Positions 36,550 through 50,103 of a DNA stretch of 64,000 nt are shown piece after piece; position 1 is the stretch's first letter; every line of letters begins with the position of its first letter. The translations under genes were made by a program, and so were the position numbers. Source of the stretch: Romanomermis culicivorax. Lineage: Eukaryota > Nematoda > Enoplea > Mermithida > Mermithidae. Location: NCBI GenBank assembly GCA_963922205.1, contig CAWUHX010000142.1, forward strand, positions 856,011 to 920,010. Direction: 5' to 3'. The notes under the pieces were generated by a model, which saw only the letters and a list, made by a program, of their open reading frames with translations, was not told where the DNA came from and did not search any database.

Positions 36550-37447
36550 ATGGCTAATATAGCAATTTATACCGAATCGACCGAAGTGAATAACCAGAGG
36601 TGATGATGTCAACATGCCATCAAGGATGATCAAAAATATGTTGTTGCCTCAATGGAAATCGCTCAACCATGGCTTCATTGTACGACATTGAAGAAGTATT
36701 ATGTGCGTAACGATCCTGCTGTGCCTTTGTTTTACAGTATGAACGTAATATGATTATGGTTTTAAATTTTTTGCTTACTTATCAGGCCGTCATCGACAGA
36801 TGATTGATACCGATTTTTTCTAAATTCCAACGTTACATGCTTTCAAATATAACTTGCATGCACGGATTGTTATTCCAGTGACTTATTGGTAGAACGCGTG
36901 TGAAAAAATATGAAAAAAATTTACCAGTTCGTTAAATCGTGAAAGTGTCAGCAATATAGCATAGCTCGGATGTGTTAAGGCGCAGCATTTCTCTTGGTTG
37001 AAAAACTAGAATTTTCTCGCCACAAATTTTATCGGTCCACATTTTTATTTATGACCTTTCTTGGGATGCTTTTCGACACTCCTATAAACGAAACGTGAAT
37101 AACCCACCCTTTCCTACCTAGGTAAAATTTATAGCCATTTCCGCGCAATATCCACTCATCAGGAAAAAACCGCCTAGAACAAAAATGCTTTTAATGTTGT
37201 AGTTGTCACTTTTTCTTTCATTTCCACATTCCATTTTTCGTACTTGTGAGTCATTAGTATTACTGTGGCAAAGAAAAAAATCACCGCAAGAATGGTGAGG
37301 TTTCGCTTTACCAGTGTGAGAACTGGCTATTTTGTTTTATTCGAATTTTTCCCTAAATTTTCCAAAGTAAGGAAATGGTAGAATTTTAGATCAATTTCAT
37401 GCCAAAATTGACGCAATAGATTTCGATTCCCATTGAAAAATGGGTTC
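36550..37447. other. No gene seen
   Basis: AT-rich sequence without supported exons or clear repeats. Confidence 0.45.
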
Positions 37448-37670
37448 AGAGTCATTTATACTTTCCTTTTTCGACGGAACGGAACGGATCGCCAACAGTT
37501 TGAAACGTTCAGCCTGAAAATCCACTTTCGGTCGGAAAGGATAACTGCAAAACGACCGACAGTAACCTCCAACCTAACTGAACGGAACGAGAATTTCCCT
37601 GTCGTTCGGTAACGTTGTGTCGATTGCATTCCGTTCAGTTCCGTCGGAAATGTTAAGTATAAATGACCCT
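37448..37670. mobile_element. MITE family M2, copy 2
   Basis: Inverted relative of 20682-20895. Ends are GAGTCATTTATACTTTCC and GTATAAATGACCCT. Internal blocks 'cgattgcattccgtt' and 'tttcggtcggaaaggataactgca' match the reverse complement of copy 1. Confidence 0.72.
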
Positions 37671-38339
37671 TCCCTCTGTTGCACGTTCTTTTTCGAAGAA
37701 CGTTCTAAAACAATCTTTTTTTACTTGCCTCTCTTTTCACGTTTTCGTTGTTTGTTCACCATCATATCATTGGTACTCATATATTGGAAAAAACCGACGA
37801 ACTCTAATTTTTCATTTTTTTGTTTTTCCAGCTACATTTATCTTTCCCTAATTTTTTCCACACTTCGATGATTAATTATGCCCTGCGTCGACAATATTCA
37901 TGCCTTTCTTGTTTTCTACGTTCATTTTTGTTTATATGTAGTTTTCCATTTAGGTAATTTTTTCATCGGTCATTCGGGTGTGTGGACACACCGCGTTTAC
38001 GGTTTCCTCTGCTGAGTGTTTTCAACATGCACCTACAAACATTAGCGATGATGATGGCAATTACTCCGGGTGTTTTTTGTCCCAATCTTTTGATAGCAAA
38101 CTCGATTTTTTAGACAAAAAATGCCATTTGCACATTAGCTCTTTCTCTTTGATTATAGTTGATTAAAAGAACTCGATTTTTAGACTATAGCATTAGATTA
38201 TTGTGGTCGTAACAGGCTTGTTCTATATGTGTTGAAGGAAAGAAGCAGTGGGGATCAGAGTAGAGAACCATCATTGGACAATTTTTAGTCCTAAGGTTGA
38301 TTAAGATGCTGCAGTCATTTTTATTTTTTTGTTATCAAT

Positions 38340-39470
38340 GATACAGTCTTTTTTACTTGAAATGTTTCTTAAGGTCAATCTATACTTTTCTGTCACCGAA
38401 TTCAAGTATTTACAGCGCTCGCTATCAGAGGAATATCACGTAACTTTGAAGAAGGGAAGGCTTGACGGATATCCAATGATACAATTTTTATGAGTAGAAT
38501 ATTCCATATTTTTACGGTTTCCTGCTGAACCATAATATGACATATGACTAGGAATTTGAGTGCTAAGGCGCAATTCAGAAGTGAAAAAATCCTAGAATTT
38601 TTGTCGCTGACTGTCGCCGATTCCGTGGGAATTTCGTCGGCGACTTTTCCTGATTCTACCAATGCAAAGTGAAAAAATCCTATAGGATTTACGTCGTCGA
38701 CAATCAATTCGACAATCGGCGACTGTCGCCGATTATAATCCTAGGAATAGGGGATGAAATTCGGGAAATAGAACACAGTTATACTTTACAGGACTGTCGC
38801 CCATTTTTTACATACTAAGCATAGGAAGAAAAAATTGCTGGAGGCATCACAAGGTTATTTCTAGCTTTGCCTAAAGAATATAAAACCTAAAAAACATTCA
38901 GCGTGAATGTTTATACAATCCACGTGTATGAGAAGAAAATTTTGTTTGATTATTTTCTGTAACTTTATTTTGTTTTCTGCGAGGAAAATTTCTTTACTTG
39001 TTTTCCCAAAAATGTTGTTGTTTTTGATTATGTCCTTATTCCCCAAACAATTATTTCCCCCGAATGTCACGTTTCCCCGAAAGCCCATATTCGCGAAGGT
39101 CCCTATTCTCCGATTCTCGATTCATCGACTGATTAGTGAAACTTTATAAATCAGTGACTGTCGCCGATTAAATCCCATGAATTGGTGACAGTCGGCGATT
39201 CTGCCGATTGTCGATTCACTCCTGAAAATCGCCGATTGTCACCGATTTGTGACGATGCGCAAAAGGTGCCATCGTGCATTTCCCTCTGAACCCGTAGACT
39301 TGATGTTGCTAGTCACGGGCCCAGACCTGGATTTTTTCGACGGGCACTGCTGCAGTCGCAACAGGCGATGCAGGGCTGTGCAGTCGGTGGTAGAGAAGCT
39401 ACCACCCAGTGTGCGAGAACCGTTACATTTAATTTAATGGGATTTAATCGGCGACAATAGGCCATTTCAC
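38340..39470. repeat. Repeat cluster with recurring GTCGCCGATT motif
   Basis: Copies of GTCGCCGATT and its complement AATCGGCGAC occur around 38610, 38660, 38715-38735, 39155, 39190 and 39450, some as adjacent inverted pairs ('aatcggcgactgtcgccgatt' near 38713). The segment 38500-38590 resembles the interior of MITE family M1. It is probably overlapping transposons. An open stretch at 39249-39437 is not supported as an exon. Confidence 0.5.
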
Positions 39471-39715
39471 CTCTGAAAAAGGCTTAACTCAACTGAAGAA
39501 TTTTCTAGTGAAACATTCTAGAGTAAAAGCATTACGTTAACGATTTTGACTGCAAAGAAAAATATCAAGTAGTGAGAAGTATATAAATAAAATTTTTATG
39601 TTGAGACGGACCTGAGTAGACAGTTACTAGTTTATTAGAAAATGTCCCGATGGGGCAGAAAAAAGAAGAATATACTTGCGTGGATAGTTGTCAAACTAGA
39701 AAAAGGCTCGAACTA

Positions 39716-39940
39716 TAGTCTGTTTTTCTTGAAATGCTTCCAAATAATGAAAGTGAAAAGCAAGTAGTATTTCATATTTTTGCGATTTCCTGATAGACAG
39801 TATATCATGAAGGACTGGAAATTTGTGAGCTATTTTTCGGGTGAAAAATTTTACATTAGGAACTTTATGTAAACGGTTTTGACGACAGCACTGATTTGTG
39901 TCACTTTTCTATTTGGAAGCATTTTATAAAAAACAGACTA
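39716..39940. mobile_element. MITE family M1, intact copy
   Basis: Ends TAGTCTGTTTTTCTTGAAATGCTTCC and their near inverse GGAAGCATTTTATAAAAAACAGACTA are flanked by TA on both sides, as in Tc1/mariner-like elements. About 225 bp, no ORF. Interior marks: 'tttcctgatagac', 'tttgtgagc' and 'ctttatgtaaacg'. Confidence 0.72.
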
Positions 39941-41134
39941 TAGATTTTTGAGCACTTGGGTTAAAGTTGGAAAAAATTCACTTTCGTTATATTGGTTTTT
40001 CATTCTTTCTCAAAAAAAATTCCAATGACTGTGAAGAAGTAAGTATATTCTGCAGCATCCTGCATTTTGTCCTTCCCCTGGCATCAACTACAGTAAAATT
40101 TTTCTATATGAAAATGATATGCACATGATTTCAAATGTAAAGAAATGGTAAATCAATAGCTTTCTAACTCCCGACTGATCCAAAACTCCTGCCTCTCACA
40201 CTAGCTGAAAAATAGTGAGGCAGGCATATTATAGTCATTTTCAGATCTATAAGGGTAGGGTTGGTTGCACTAATCCAACATGAGGTAATCTCAACATCGG
40301 GATTAAAGTGATGATCCTGAGTTTGAGCTAATCGCAATGTCCAAATTATTTTCTTCCAATGCACAAATCATACTCACTTCAGGATTAACTAAAACTAAGG
40401 TTTAAGTTCGGGTTTGAGAATTGCAGAAATTTTCATATTTATTTGCTTTTCAGATAAGAAAATTATGCGGAAATCTTAGAGTAACCCGACAGCTCGACCT
40501 GGGGATAATCTTGACATTGAGCTCGTTATGATCCTGATGACATTCAAATTATACCGAACTTGAGATCAAACCGAGTCGCCTTTTTGTTCGAGATTATCTT
40601 GAGCTCGAACTTAGACTCTTTTAGTGGAACTGGGCCTTGGTTACAGTCATTGGGCACCAATCTGCAAATGGGAGAATAGGGTAAAGCATAAAAAGATGCT
40701 TCTGATTCAGCCATGCCTATATTAGAGGTGTGAACCCAATCCCGTACCCGATTCTCCTCCACTATACTCGCACTCCCAGCGCAACAGTACGACTTTCCAA
40801 AGCAGGATGGAAGCGACAGGGATGGATGAAAATGCGTCCCGTCTGCAATCCTGCAAGAAGCGCTCTTTCTGCAAATTTCAGTTTAAATCCAAAAACTATG
40901 AATGATGCTATTTTTTGAATTGTTAAACAGAAGAGAATAAATTTGTTTATAGCTTGTAATCAGTACACCATGCGGAGTAAATTCTACACGATATGTTATA
41001 TAAAATGAGTGAATGAAACGTCGATTTAGTTCTTAGAAGACTTTGTGCTGTAGCTTTTTTTTCTAAAACAGCTGAGTGGGAACAATGAAAAATCTTAAAG
41101 CCACAACTCTCACTTTGGATAAAAGTAAAAGATG
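39941..41134. other. No gene seen
   Basis: AT-rich sequence. An open stretch at 40730-40918 has no splice support. I see nothing identifiable. Confidence 0.45.
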
Positions 41135-41738
41135 TTTAAACCGCCTAGAACTTAAAACACGTTGTAAACAGAGTGTAAAGTGACAATTTCCATTGAATTC
41201 CCCATAATCAAGATTCCCTCAACCCAAAAAACGCAGAAATATCTTTATTTACACACAGAACAATTTTTTTGTGTGAAGTGATTGTGTCCATTGAATTCCG
41301 TATGGTCAGAAACCTCTTACCTCAAAAATCGCAGAATTACATTTGAAATACATTCAATATAATTTTGTGTGTAAAGTGATCGCATTCATTAAATTCCCCG
41401 TGGTCGAAAACCCCTTCCTCAGAAAAATCACGAAAATAGGCTCGATTACACCCGAGATAATTTCTTGTGTAAAGTGATGCATCCATTGATTTCCCGCAGC
41501 CGAGAAACCCTTCCACAAAAAAGTTACGAAAATACGCCGTTTACTCCGGAAATAATTTTTTGTGTGAAGTGATCGGATTCATCAAATTCCCGATGGTCGA
41601 AAACACCTTCCGTCGGAAAATCACGACAATACGCTTGTTTACACCGCAGATAATTTTTGTGTAAAGTGACCGCATCTATGGAATTTCCCACGGTCGAAAA
41701 CTCCTTCCTTTAAAAAATCACGAGAATACGCTTGTTTA
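41135..41738. repeat. 97-bp tandem repeat array, about six units
   Basis: The phrase 'gtgtaaagtgat' recurs near 41177, 41272, 41369, 41467, 41561 and 41659, a period of 94-98 bp. Each is followed by 'cattgaattccc', '.ggtcgaaaacc', 'aaaatcacgaaaat' and 'gtttacac' blocks. A further unit continues at about 51047-51130, on the other side of the transposon insertions. Confidence 0.82.
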
Positions 41739-42403
41739 AGCTGGGTATATACTTACCCGTACGCACGTGCGGAGCAGTTTTGCGACCTGCCAATGTGCGG
41801 CCAAAATGCGGGTTGTCAAAATATACTTCAGCCAAAAAAGCGCATGCGGCCTCAGTGCGGGCCGCATTTGAATATACTTAACCGTACGCGTACGGGTGTG
41901 AGGGAGGGCTGGAAAATCAAGTACAATCGTGCGCCATGAGCAAAAAACGATAGTTTACAAGTATGATATGCTAACGGCCGCGCCTGATAGAAACTAGTTA
42001 AGATTATACCCATGACCGGCGCCAAGCGCCGGAAAATTTTGAGATTTTGACCCTTTCAAGTCCACCAAAACGCATCTTTTCGGTTTTGAATTCCCCAAAA
42101 TTTTTTCCTCAATGAGAACCATACCCAAAATTTTTTTCCTCATTTCGAAATTTTTTTCCTCAAAACACCCCATTTGAGGGAAAAAACGGTGCCCCTCCCC
42201 CGATCGTATCACATTGCCTTTCAAAACGCGCCAGGCACAGTAGCCGTGTATTTTCCGCGCGTAATATTTTTTGAATTTTCTACTGTGCATCCGAAAATGT
42301 TTTTCCCAACTTGCGAAACAGTCCAAAGTTTTCCCCCGTTTCAGAAACAAGCTAAAAATATTCGCATGCGATCGCATCGCGCCAACGGGGGGGGGGGGGG
42401 GCT

Positions 42404-42995
42404 TGTCGTGCGTGAGAAATTGAAGAGATTAGACGACGGAACAAAGCTGTGTAGCTCGACGATTTATCGCGCGTTTAGAAGAGACGTACGGAACGTAGAA
42501 GAGCGTGCGGAACGCTATAGACGAAACACTCGGAGTGTTTAACGGAATTAACGCAACGATAGTCGAATGCAGGAGATTGACGGGCTCGTAGAGAGCGCTG
42601 TGTCAATTTATCCAGGGATCTTCGCTCAGGTCGCCAAAGGTTTTCGGATGCCGGAACTCGCGATACACTTACGACCGATACTGGACCAGTCTTACTACTA
42701 CTTTAGTATTGAGCGATGAGAGGATTATATACTTTACTAAACAAAAACTTACTACTGCGAATCGCCCCTTCACAATACTCAAAATGGGTCGCGATGAACA
42801 GCAAGAGATACGACCGCTCAAGACCGCAACAAAAACGAGAACTAACTTTTTCACAAACGTTCTGCGAGTGTAATGTTGGATGTTGTGAACCTTCGAACAA
42901 CTTTGAACAACTTTGAGCTCCAAAACGATGCGTTCTTGTGAATCACTTTGTAAAACCGACGAGTTTACACTGTAGTCAATCGGCGCTCCACAACA
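42404..42995 (-). repeat. Element 2 3' LTR (592 bp)
   Basis: Partner of 50180-50771. Differences are gcgtGCgg/gcgtATgg (two adjacent) and gaaTgc/gaaCgc; two of the three are CpG transitions. Confidence 0.95.
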
Positions 42996-44115
42996 CTCCT
43001 CCCCCTTTGACGCAAATCGCCTCAAGCGATTCAAATTTTCTCTCTTCGGGAATGAGTCGTTTTTAACATCGCTTTTTTCCATCAATCGTAGAGTCTACAA
43101 TCGATCAAGCGGCATACATTTGTCGGTAGAGCTTTCAGACGTGTAAACAGTCAGTGTAGTAGGGTAGTTTAACCCGTTTTAGCATCGTTTCTTTTCTTCC
43201 TTTCACACGCAGACGATTTTTCTTTCTCGGTGGACCTTTTCATTTGACTTTGGCGGCAATCAGATACTTACAACAAAATTTACAAAACATTTGAGCAATA
43301 CGAAAAAGCAAACAATTCTAACAATTTTTCAACAACAGGGCGATTCGCAACATAATATTAGTTGAATTTTGACCAAAATATATTAGAATTTGAGTGAAAG
43401 ATATATATAATTTTTGGAAAGTTGGAGAGTGGTAGTGCGAGATGCACGTTTTTCCAAGACCAAAGGTACACGGACCTTTTCGAGCCTTCGAGCTTTCGGA
43501 ATGGCAATCACAATGTTTCACAAAGCCTGGGGTAGGCGTCCTATGTGAAACATCGGCGGCGCTTTTCGTATACGGAAAGAAATATTTCTACGGAACGTAT
43601 CGCCAAGGGTAAATTTCGAACGGAAGACTGGAGTCTATTTTGATGACCGGAGTCTTTAGCCGCGGAGGCGTCAGTGTTTTAGAACGGAATCTTTAGCCAC
43701 GGAGGCGTTAGATCGGAAAGTTTGCAGCGGATGCAAGCTTTAAGTTTCGTAGAGAAAAGTATATAAAGCTTCTGGCGAAGTCGTTGAAACTCGAAATTCG
43801 AAAGGTATTGAGCGGATCAATACCAAACTGTAGAAGAAATCTCGGCGATACGGATGAGACGTAGAAAAATTTGAAACGTTTACGATGTCGTGGTTTCTTT
43901 GCCACCCAGTAGATTATGCGAAAGCATGTTTCGAAACGGAGTTTTTATCGCAGCTCGCAAATCGGCCATACGCTACCTTTAGTCTGTGAAAGACTGTTAT
44001 AGGTTAGTTCAAAATGATCAAAATGGTGAAGACGAAACGGAAAACGGAGTATATAAAAAACGAATCGATTTTGAAGTAGAAAATAAATATTTTACGAACA
44101 ATACAAAATTCGATC
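42996..44115 (-). other. Element 2 non-coding 3' region
   Basis: 1.1 kb between the gag-pol stop and the 3' LTR, with no convincing ORF. A degenerate tandem phrase ('cggagtcttt.agcc.cggaggcgt') occurs twice near 43640-43710. The polypurine tract lies at its LTR end. Confidence 0.6.
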
Positions 44116-47100
44116 TCAATGCAGTAGCGCGTGACTAGTCAGTTGTGGAGGACCACTGACTTGCGCATTAAAAATTTCGAATGCCGTTCGAGGCAAATAC
44201 GGCTTTACGCGAGAAAGTGAGACTTTCTGAGATTGTCCGGGACAATCTAGACTATCAATCGTTATGACGTTTTTCGAAATTTCGGAGTTTTCGACCACTA
44301 CGAAGGGTCCGATATAGTCTTTGTCGATTTTAGTCGCTTTTTTGTTGTTAACCAACAGTATGAGATCGTTTAGATCGTATTTCTGCGCTTTCGCTTTCTT
44401 ATCGAAGTATCGTTTATGCGATTCGGACGCGTTTTTTAAGTTTTCGGAAACTTCGTTATATAGCGTTAGTTGCGCTCGCGTGAAGATGTACTGATACGCA
44501 TCGTAGTTTAGCGGTAAGGTTAGACTTTTAGCGCAGTCGAAATCTATAGGGATTCTGGGTTCATACCCTCGCAAAAGTCGAAACGGAGAAAAGTGAGTAG
44601 CTGTGTGAGGAACAGCGTTATAGGCGAATGTCGCGAAAGGTAGATATCGTTCCCAATTATCGGGGTCTTCAGCGGTGAATTTCTTGAGTTGCGAAATCAA
44701 CGTTTGATTGAATCTTTCGACCATTCCATTACATTGCGGGTGATACGCAGTGGAATTGATTTTCTGAACTTTTAGTAGTTTCGCGATGTCTTTCATCAAG
44801 TTTGAAGTGAATCCTGAACCCTGATCTGATAGTAGATGTTTCGGGCTGCCATGAACCAATACTACATTATTTACGAAACTTTCAACTATAGTGGCTGCTT
44901 TTTGATCCGGAATCAAATGAGCGCTTACCCATTTAGTGAAGTAGTCTTGAAATACGATGACGTATGATCTTTTCTCACCCAGAGGGGATATGTTTACTAT
45001 GTCGGTTGCGACGATTTCAAATGGATATTTTGGTTGAATCGGCATCAACGGAGGTGGTTTCGGCAACTGAGAAGTCGTTTGTTGACATGTTTTACACGTT
45101 TTAATCCACTTTATTATCGATTCTTCCATTTTCGGCCACCAGAAATGCTGACGAATCATTGCTGTAGTGCGTCTATGACCTTGATGGCTCAAAATCTTTG
45201 CTCCGTGAAATTGATACAAAACACTTTCAATCAAAGTAGTCGGAACTACTATCGCGGAAGCTGTGTTAGCTTGTTTCGACGTTCGGTACACTATTTTGTT
45301 TTCGGTATGAAAAGCAGATGAAATCGTAGAGATTTGGTTTTGTTCCAGAACTTTTATCAACTTCGCGATGTACGGGTCTTTTCTTTGAGCTTCTCTGATT
45401 TCTTCCGGCGTTTCTATAGTTACTAGCCGTTTTTCTGGCTGTTGGAAATCTTCTTCGAACTTCGGCACTTTATTTCTTTCTTCTTTTTGTGTCATTGACC
45501 TTGTTATGGCCGCTGCGACAGTCTTTTTTACTTCGCGAAACGTTGGTCTGAATATTTCGTTTGTAACTTCTTCACTAGTCTTTGGCTTTACTTTAGCGCG
45601 AGGTTCATTTCGTGATAGAAAATCAGCACAAGCATTTTCTTTGCCTTTTACATAATCCAGGCGATAGTCGTAATCTTGCAGTTTTATTGCGAAGTTCTGA
45701 AGTCGCGAGTTTCGATGTTTTTCTTCTTTGATCCATTGCAAAGGCTTATGATCAGTTCTGACCGTTACTTTTTGACCATAGACATAGTGTCTGTACCAAC
45801 AGAAAGCTTCTACAATTGCTAGACATTCGCGCTCAGTCGTACTGTATCGGGTTTCTACGTCAGACAGAACTCTACTATTATACGCGATGACCCATTGATC
45901 AGTTTCGTTTTCTTGATACAAAATCGCACCGATAGCAGTTGTGCTAGCATCAGTTTGGATGATGAATTCCGATTTTTCGTCGTTATAGACAGGATATCGC
46001 AAAAAAGGAGTTGAGGTTAGAGATGTTTTAATCTCGTTAAAAGCTGTATGATGTTCTTTGCTTATCTCATATTTCGCATTTTTTCGTAGAAGTTGATAGA
46101 GCGGTCGCGAGAGAGTGGCAAGATTCGGTATGAATCGTCTACACCATTGGACTAGGCCCAAAAAACTTTGAAGATCTTTGACCGTTTTTGGCATTTCATA
46201 GTTTACGATTGCAGAGACCTTTTCGGGATCAGGCGAGATTCCATTTTCGCTTAGCAAGTGACCAAGAAATTTTACTTGTTTCGGTACGAAATCGCATTTA
46301 TCTGGTCTTAGCGTTAGATTCGCGTCACGGAGAGCATCAAAGATCAGTTGGATGTGTGCTAGATGATCGTTATACGTTTGTGAAAAAACTATGATATCGT
46401 CCATATAGACCAGACAGATTTTCCAGATATATGGATGCAGGATCCGTTCCATTAGTCTTTGAAATTCAGCGGGAGCATTTTTCAAGCCAAAAGGTAGAAC
46501 TTTGAATCGAAATAAGCCTTCTTGACTGACAAAAGTAGTTTTATCGCGTGAAGCGATGTCTAAAGGGATTTGCCAATACCCTGCTTTTAAGTCTAGAGTT
46601 GAGAAAAATCTTGCATTGCCTAGAGCATCTAGATAGTCATCGATTCTCGGGATCGGAAACTTATCGCTAGGAGTAACTTCATTTATACCTCTATAATCGA
46701 CTACGGGTCGCCAACTTCCATCTTTTTTCGTTACCAGAAACATAGGTGCAGCCCATGGTGATCGCGAAGGTTCAATGAGGCCTTTTTCCAGCATTTCTTG
46801 GATTTTCTGACGAACCATTGGTCTTTGTTCAATCGGCGCACGATAGTAGTGTTTCGCGACTGGTTTTGCATCACCGGTGTCTATAGAGACCGTTAACTCG
46901 TGAGTGAGAGTAGGTTGATCTCCAGGGAGACTGAAAACATCGCGATATTGCTTGAAGACTTGGATAGCGATTTTTCTATCTTCATCGTCGATATTCGACT
47001 GTTCGGTCATTTTTTGGAGAGCGTGTTGAAGTTTTTCTTCTTCCGACATTGTTGTCTGATCTTTAACCAAAGTTGCTGGTTCATGGTCTTCTTCATGATC

Positions 47101-50100
47101 GCTTAGGAACGCGACGGTCATTTTTGATTCTTCGAGTTTGAATTTAACCTCAGCGATGAGCTGGTTAGGTTGCAGATGAATACCGTTCGCACTATTATTG
47201 ACGAATAATAGTGGACATTTGCCTTCAGTTATGTTGATTATCGCAAGTTCGATCGGATATTCGCAGTTTTCTTTTCCGAAGTTCATGGGTTGAACTATGA
47301 CGCTTTTGAAGCTTTCGTTTGTGAAAGGAAAGATTTTTCCATTAACCCAAGTTTGACAATTCGGTTCTACGTAGCATGACGAGATATTCAAAATCGGTAG
47401 CGATCTGTCGATTTTCACGATTTGCGTTTGACTATGTCCCGTAGAAGTATTTGAAAATACTTCATCGTAGGGCGCTTTTTCGATCGGTTTCAAAACTAGG
47501 TTTAGTTCTTGTTGAACGTCTCCGATTCTGATGAAATTTTCACGAAAGTTTATTACGGCTCGAACGCTCGGATGCACTAGGAAATCGGTTCCTAGGAGGC
47601 ATTGCTCTCCTGTAGTAGGCAGTATCCAGCATCGTACTAGATGCGTTCCGAAAGATGAACTGATTTTGAAGATTATCGGACCTCTGGCATCGACGATAGC
47701 ACCGTCGGCTACTTTTATCTGCGCGGATGTTTCCAAAGTATCATAGTCAATCCCCAAAGAGCGTTGAGCTAGACATGAGGAAATGACTGAACACTGAGCA
47801 CCGGTATCGATTAACGCTTTCGTTTTGGTTTTTCCGATTTTGGCATCGATATGAAAAGCACTAGTAGGAGCGTATAAGCTCAGCAGTTTGATATCTTTTT
47901 GGGAACATTCTTCGATTCGACACACACTAGATCTCGCAATCCACGGTTCAGTAGGTTTTTCGATTGTGAAATCTGTGATTCTGGGAGCGACGAAGAAGTT
48001 TGTAGCTTTAGAAGCTTCTGTCGGTTCAAGCATGTTAGCTGTACTAGTCGTCGGTTTCATCGGAACGAAAGTTGTAGGTGAGTTGGACACCGTTTTGGTT
48101 TTTGATGACAAAACTTGTTGCGAAGATTTTGGAGAAGTTAGCTGAGTCTGTATAGACTGTGAGTTATTCATCGGATAGTAGTAGTGCTTTTCGATTATCT
48201 TTTCTTGTCGGGATTCGGAATCGCAGAGAGAAATGTTTGCAACATCTCTCTGATAGTTTCGATTATCGCGATTGAAAAATCGGTTATTTCGGTCGAAATT
48301 TTGATTCTGATTAAGCGTGTAGTTACGCGTATTTTGTTGAAAACGAGGACGCCAATTATGGTTTTGCCATTGATGATTCGGTTGCTGTTGCCGAGGCTGA
48401 GAAGCCTGTGGTTTCAATTGATAGCATTCGGAGCTGTCGTGTTTACACTGACCATGATAGGTGCAATATTTTACGGGTCGTTCACGTGACTGATTTCGTT
48501 GGAAGTTTCGATTCTGAGAGAAATCCCGTATAGGAATGTTTTCTCTATTCCGAAAGTTCGGACTCATTCCGCGATCGAATCGCGATCTTCGATTTTCGAA
48601 ATTGTTAGCATTTTGCGAATTTTCTCGGATTCCGAACTTTTCTAGGACTCGTTTTATGCTTTCTTCCAATTCTTTCGTCTTTGTTAGAGTCAAATTTTCT
48701 TGAAACCTCACGCTATTTCGCTGTCTGGAGTCGTCTCTGTTTCGGGATTGAGAGTTATCTCTGAAACGAGGTTTCGAATCGTCTCTGAAGTGCGATTGAG
48801 CTGGTTGCTCTTCCGACCGATTTTTGAGTGTATTAACCAGTATAGGTTGTTCTACTCTGACAGTCGACTGTTTATTCGCTCGCTGAATTTTCTGAACTTT
48901 CGCGACGGCTATTGCTAAGTCAGTGATCGTTTCTAGAGTACTCGCGTCAATCGAGACTCTGTAAATTTCCGGCATTTTCCAAAGAAAAGTTGTGATAACT
49001 TTTCTATGGCGATACTGAGCGCTTCTGTCATAGTACAGTAGATGTACGTAGGTACTGATTCGATTTAAGAAAGCTGACGGATCTTCGGTTTCAAACGGAG
49101 CGATAGACTGGAGCTCGCATTGGAGCGTATCTTGGTCGCAATTCGGTGCATTCATACACATCAAAATCTGTTTCGCTTCATCATAAGATCGGACATCTCT
49201 TATGGTGTTTAGGGCACCATCGCAAGTCAAGCGACGCAACGTGTGAAGTTTTACATACTCAGACGCATCAAGACCGAACTCGTTTTCGAGTGCAATGAAG
49301 AATTTCAACACTTGCTTATTTCAGGTCGAATTATCTAGTTTTTGCGGCGCTATCTTTTTACAGATAGTCTTAATCCTCGTTTCGTCATCGGCGAAAGATC
49401 TATGCACCTGAGAAGGTGGGATAGACGGAAAATTTATTTGAGAGTTTAGCGCGTTTAGCGCGTTAGAGCGGTCAAACGTTTGAGTCGGGATGATCAGATC
49501 ATCATCGTCATCGATTATACCTCGAAAACTAAGTTGACTTTTTCGATCGCTAGTGGCGTTTTTCGGTTTAGTCGATTTCAGAGACTGAGCGTAAGAGCTC
49601 GTAGGTCTCGCGATATTTTCGATTTCAGGAACGTTCGGTTTCAATAGCTCTTCTTTTTGAGCTCGCATCGCTTCGATTTCGGTTTTAAACTCATCGAGAA
49701 GTTTTCGCTGTTGAGTCGCGATAGTTACGATTTTGCTTAACGCGTTAGTAGCGTCGCCACGAAAATTTATCATTTCCGCATCGCATTTTTGCATTACGTC
49801 GATGTACGCGTCATTATCGAAGATTTTTCGAGGATCGGTATCCTTCGGTTTAGGTTTTAGAAAGTTGAATTTTCGATTTTCGACGATTTTCGGAGATAGA
49901 GATCGCGAGGTTTTTCGCGTTTTTAACGGAGCGGACGTTTCCGGTAGATCGAAATTAGGCTTATCTGCTTCGTAGAGAAGCGGTAGATTCGCGTTTTCGC
50001 AGTCCAAATTTTCGATTTCTCGGTTTTCGGGATTCGCTAGTTTCTTATAGAAACCTTTTTCGTAGCCGAGCGCAGTAGAGCGACGCGTGCGGTTTTCTTC

Positions 50101-50103
50101 CAT
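44116..50103 (-). CDS. Element 2 gag-pol polyprotein, one in-frame TGA in gag
   Basis: The likely start ATG is at 50103-50101 ([17 protein letters not shown]); frame upstream of it runs into the LTR. The Gag N-terminus is open to a TGA at 49323-49321. The same frame resumes at once and is open to 44116. The stop falls inside a stretch that aligns with element 1 Gag (KLD....NKQVLKFF against [15 protein letters not shown]), so both sides belong to one protein. In the 1731-codon downstream part: zinc-binding [14 protein letters not shown] (about residue 282), protease DTGAQ (about 503), [10 protein letters not shown] and YMDD (about 970), RNase H TDAST (about 1118), integrase HHCC (about 1370-1408) and D,D,E (about 1437, 1494, 1532), then an SH3-like tail ending SLSRVKPY. 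Confidence 0.93.

Noticed and set aside
42669-43085. 138-codon minus-strand ORF in the element 2 3' LTR and its copy near 50445-50699
   Set aside because: It lies in the LTR, repeats identically in both LTRs and has no domain; LTRs of this family do not code.
22864-49323. TGA recoding as selenocysteine or an altered genetic code
   Set aside because: TAG and TAA also interrupt the same frame, no SECIS-like context was evident, and the HLCS host gene uses TGA as its normal stop.
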